6,776 nucleotides of DNA, taken from positions 1 to 6,776 of the forward strand of contig CAIKYI010000038.1 in the NCBI GenBank assembly GCA_903831545.1, given 5' to 3'. The translations under genes were made by a program, and so were the position numbers. The stretch comes from an uncultured Methylobacter sp. Its GTDB lineage: Bacteria; Pseudomonadota; Gammaproteobacteria; Methylococcales; Methylomonadaceae. Numbering within the stretch: the stretch's first letter is position 1; each line of letters starts with the position of its first letter. This document shows, in pieces, positions 5,345-6,776 of the stretch. Below the pieces are notes generated by a model that ran no database searches, was not told the origin of the DNA, and was given only the letters and a program-made list of their open reading frames with translations.

Positions 5345-6723
5345 AAATGATGCTGAGCGAAATTGCGGTATCTTTGCAGGGGGAATTGATCGGGGATAAT
5401 GCATCTGTTTCTTCTGTGAGTATAGATACAAAAACGTTAATGCCGGGACAGCTTTATGTAGCAATTAAGGGCAAAAATTTTGATGGTAACGATTTTGTTG
5501 CTGAGGCAGAGAAGGCAGGAGCGATAGCAGCGATAGTTCGGAAGGGTGTAAATGCAAACATACCTCATATCGGTGTTGACGATACTCGATTGGCATTGGC
5601 TGAGCTGGCGGGAATCTGGCGTAGAAATGTCGGACCATCATTGGCCGTCGTGGGTATTACAGGCAGTAACGGCAAGACTACTGTCAAGGAAATGGTTGCG
5701 GCAATATTGAGCGTAAACGGAGATACATTATTTACTCAGGGTAACTTGAATAATGATATTGGCGTGCCATTGACCTTATTGAGATTAAAGGAACAACATC
5801 GTTATGCAGTAATTGAGATGGGTGCAAACCATCCGGGTGAAATTGAATATAGCAGCTACTATGTGCAGGCTGACGTTGCAATCATTACCAATGTTGGAGC
5901 TGCACATATTGAAGGTTTTGGAAGTGTTGAAGGTGTGTCCAAAGCAAAAGGAGAAATAATCCAAACGCTTAAGCATGACGGTGTAGCCGTTCTTAATCGG
6001 GATGATGACTATTTTGATTACTGGCAATCGGTAGCAGGGACAAGAAAAATAGTTTCGTTTGGCCTTAATGACCAGGCAACTGTAAAGGCTCAGGCCGTCA
6101 AAACAGAGATTGTTGACAATGCGTTTGCGACAACTTTTGAATTAGTGACCGATGAAGGCGTGCTCACCGTAAATTTAAAGCTCGCAGGTCAACATAATGT
6201 CGTCAATGCATTGGCTGCAACAGCGGCATGCCGGGCACTTAAAATTGATGTGCAACAGATTAAACAGGGGCTGGAAATGGTAAAACCGGTCACAGGGCGC
6301 TTGCAGCCCTTAGTAAGTCGATTCGGTAATATAGTTATCGACGATACTTATAATGCCAATTCAGCCTCGTTGAAAGCCGGATTGGATGTGCTGGCTAGTT
6401 GTACTGGTAAACGTTGGTTGATATTAGGCGCTTTTGGTGAGTTGGGGCCTGAAAGTGTAAAAATACATAAAGAAATGGGCCATCTCATTAAGTCAAGTGG
6501 CGTGGTGCGGCTTCTGGCAACAGGAGCTGATGCAAGAAATACTGTAGATAGTTTTGGTGCGGGAGCTGAGTTTTTTAACACACAAACGGCTTTAATTGAA
6601 GTGATGAGGAAAGAGCTCAAAGGTGATGAGGTTTTATTGGTTAAGGGCTCAAGGTCACAGCGCATGGAGAATGTAGTCGCTGCTTTGGTAGAAAATTATC
6701 GTTCCGTATCGGCTCACATGTAG
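5341..6723 (+). CDS. murF: UDP-MurNAc-tripeptide:D-Ala-D-Ala ligase MurF
   Basis: MurF adds the dipeptide D-Ala-D-Ala to the UDP-MurNAc tripeptide made by MurE, completing the cytoplasmic pentapeptide precursor with ATP use. The 460-residue protein (452 in E. coli) has the N-terminal substrate domain with SIDTKTLMPGQLYVAIKG (27-44), the central ATPase domain with P-loop GSNGKTT (108-114), GNLNNDIGVP (134-143) and EMGANHPGEI (159-168), and the C-terminal domain with DDTYNANSAS (334-343), AFGELG (364-369) and VKGSRSQRME (434-443). GNLNNDIG and the TYNAN block separate MurF from MurC, MurD and MurE. The ATG at 5341 overlaps the murE stop as ATGA, with AAAGG (5328-5332) 8 nt before it. A second in-frame ATG at 5347 would shorten the protein by two residues and cannot be excluded. 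All motifs are intact. Confidence 0.97.
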   Translation: MKMMLSEIAVSLQGELIGDNASVSSVSIDTKTLMPGQLYVAIKGKNFDGNDFVAEAEKAGAIAAIVRKGVNANIPHIGVDDTRLALAELAGIWRRNVGPSLAVVGITGSNGKTTVKEMVAAILSVNGDTLFTQGNLNNDIGVPLTLLRLKEQHRYAVIEMGANHPGEIEYSSYYVQADVAIITNVGAAHIEGFGSVEGVSKAKGEIIQTLKHDGVAVLNRDDDYFDYWQSVAGTRKIVSFGLNDQATVKAQAVKTEIVDNAFATTFELVTDEGVLTVNLKLAGQHNVVNALAATAACRALKIDVQQIKQGLEMVKPVTGRLQPLVSRFGNIVIDDTYNANSASLKAGLDVLASCTGKRWLILGAFGELGPESVKIHKEMGHLIKSSGVVRLLATGADARNTVDSFGAGAEFFNTQTALIEVMRKELKGDEVLLVKGSRSQRMENVVAALVENYRSVSAHM

Positions 6724-6745
6724 GAAAAATCAGGATAATAAATTA

Positions 6746-6776
6746 ATGTTACTTTATTTTGCAGATTATTTAATGA
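6746..6776 (+). CDS. mraY: phospho-MurNAc-pentapeptide transferase MraY (5' end only)
   Basis: Ten codons are present before the window ends, reading MLLYFADYLM. This resembles the MraY N-terminus (E. coli begins MLVWLAEHLV), and mraY is the usual gene after murF in this cluster. AGGA (6732-6735) lies 10 nt before the ATG, and the gap from the murF stop is 22 nt with no terminator. MraY is the membrane enzyme that transfers phospho-MurNAc-pentapeptide from UDP, the product of the MurE-MurF steps, to undecaprenyl phosphate to form lipid I. The call rests on the short N-terminal match and on context; the rest of the gene is outside the window. Confidence 0.82.
   Translation, partial: MLLYFADYLM

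Noticed and set aside
4994..5464. Long - strand open frame opposite murE/murF (156 codons), and shorter ones opposite mraZ, rsmH, ftsI and murF
   Set aside because: They are antisense to genes with intact family motifs, show no recognisable domain, and have composition expected of the reverse strand of coding DNA.
423..6776. Mobile elements, CRISPR arrays, toxin-antitoxin or defence genes
   Set aside because: No transposase, repeat-spacer pattern or foreign gene is present; the whole stretch is a standard, uninterrupted dcw operon.

Overview
This window is the upstream end of a dcw (division and cell wall) cluster on the + strand, in the order mraZ - rsmH (mraW) - ftsL - ftsI - murE - murF - mraY (first codons only). 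Gene order, protein lengths and motifs fit a Gram-negative gammaproteobacterium. The AT-leaning sequence, the very short FtsL and the extended MraZ loop would suit a methanotroph-type (Methylococcales-like) lineage, but that taxonomic guess comes from recollection of the family and is only moderately secure. MurE carries the DNPR signature of meso-diaminopimelate-adding enzymes, so the peptidoglycan is predicted to be the meso-DAP type.

Region by region: positions 1-335 are a non-coding, AT-rich stretch. It holds a likely intrinsic terminator for a gene left of the window (19-63), a second long-range inverted repeat (67-140), and one doubtful 55-codon ORF on the - strand (45-212). Positions 336-422 are the control region of the cluster: a near-consensus sigma70 promoter (TTGACT, 17 bp, TATAGT), then GTGG boxes at an exact 10-bp period overlapping the -10 element and the predicted transcription start, then a GGGGA ribosome binding site serving a TTG start codon for mraZ. 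This arrangement matches the known autoregulation of mraZ by its own product.

From 423 to the end the genes are packed as one probable operon: 16 nt between mraZ and rsmH, 0 nt between rsmH and ftsL, 0 nt between ftsL and ftsI, 4 nt between ftsI and murE, a 4-nt ATGA overlap of murE and murF, and 22 nt between murF and mraY. No obvious terminator lies between them.

How they work together: MraZ is the transcriptional regulator of the cluster. RsmH methylates 16S rRNA. FtsL and FtsI are inner-membrane divisome proteins, FtsI being the septal transpeptidase. MurE and MurF add meso-DAP and D-Ala-D-Ala to the UDP-MurNAc peptide in the cytoplasm, and MraY would transfer the finished precursor to undecaprenyl phosphate. 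No new or exotic system is visible. The most interesting parts are the mraZ promoter/operator and the structured stretch upstream of it.
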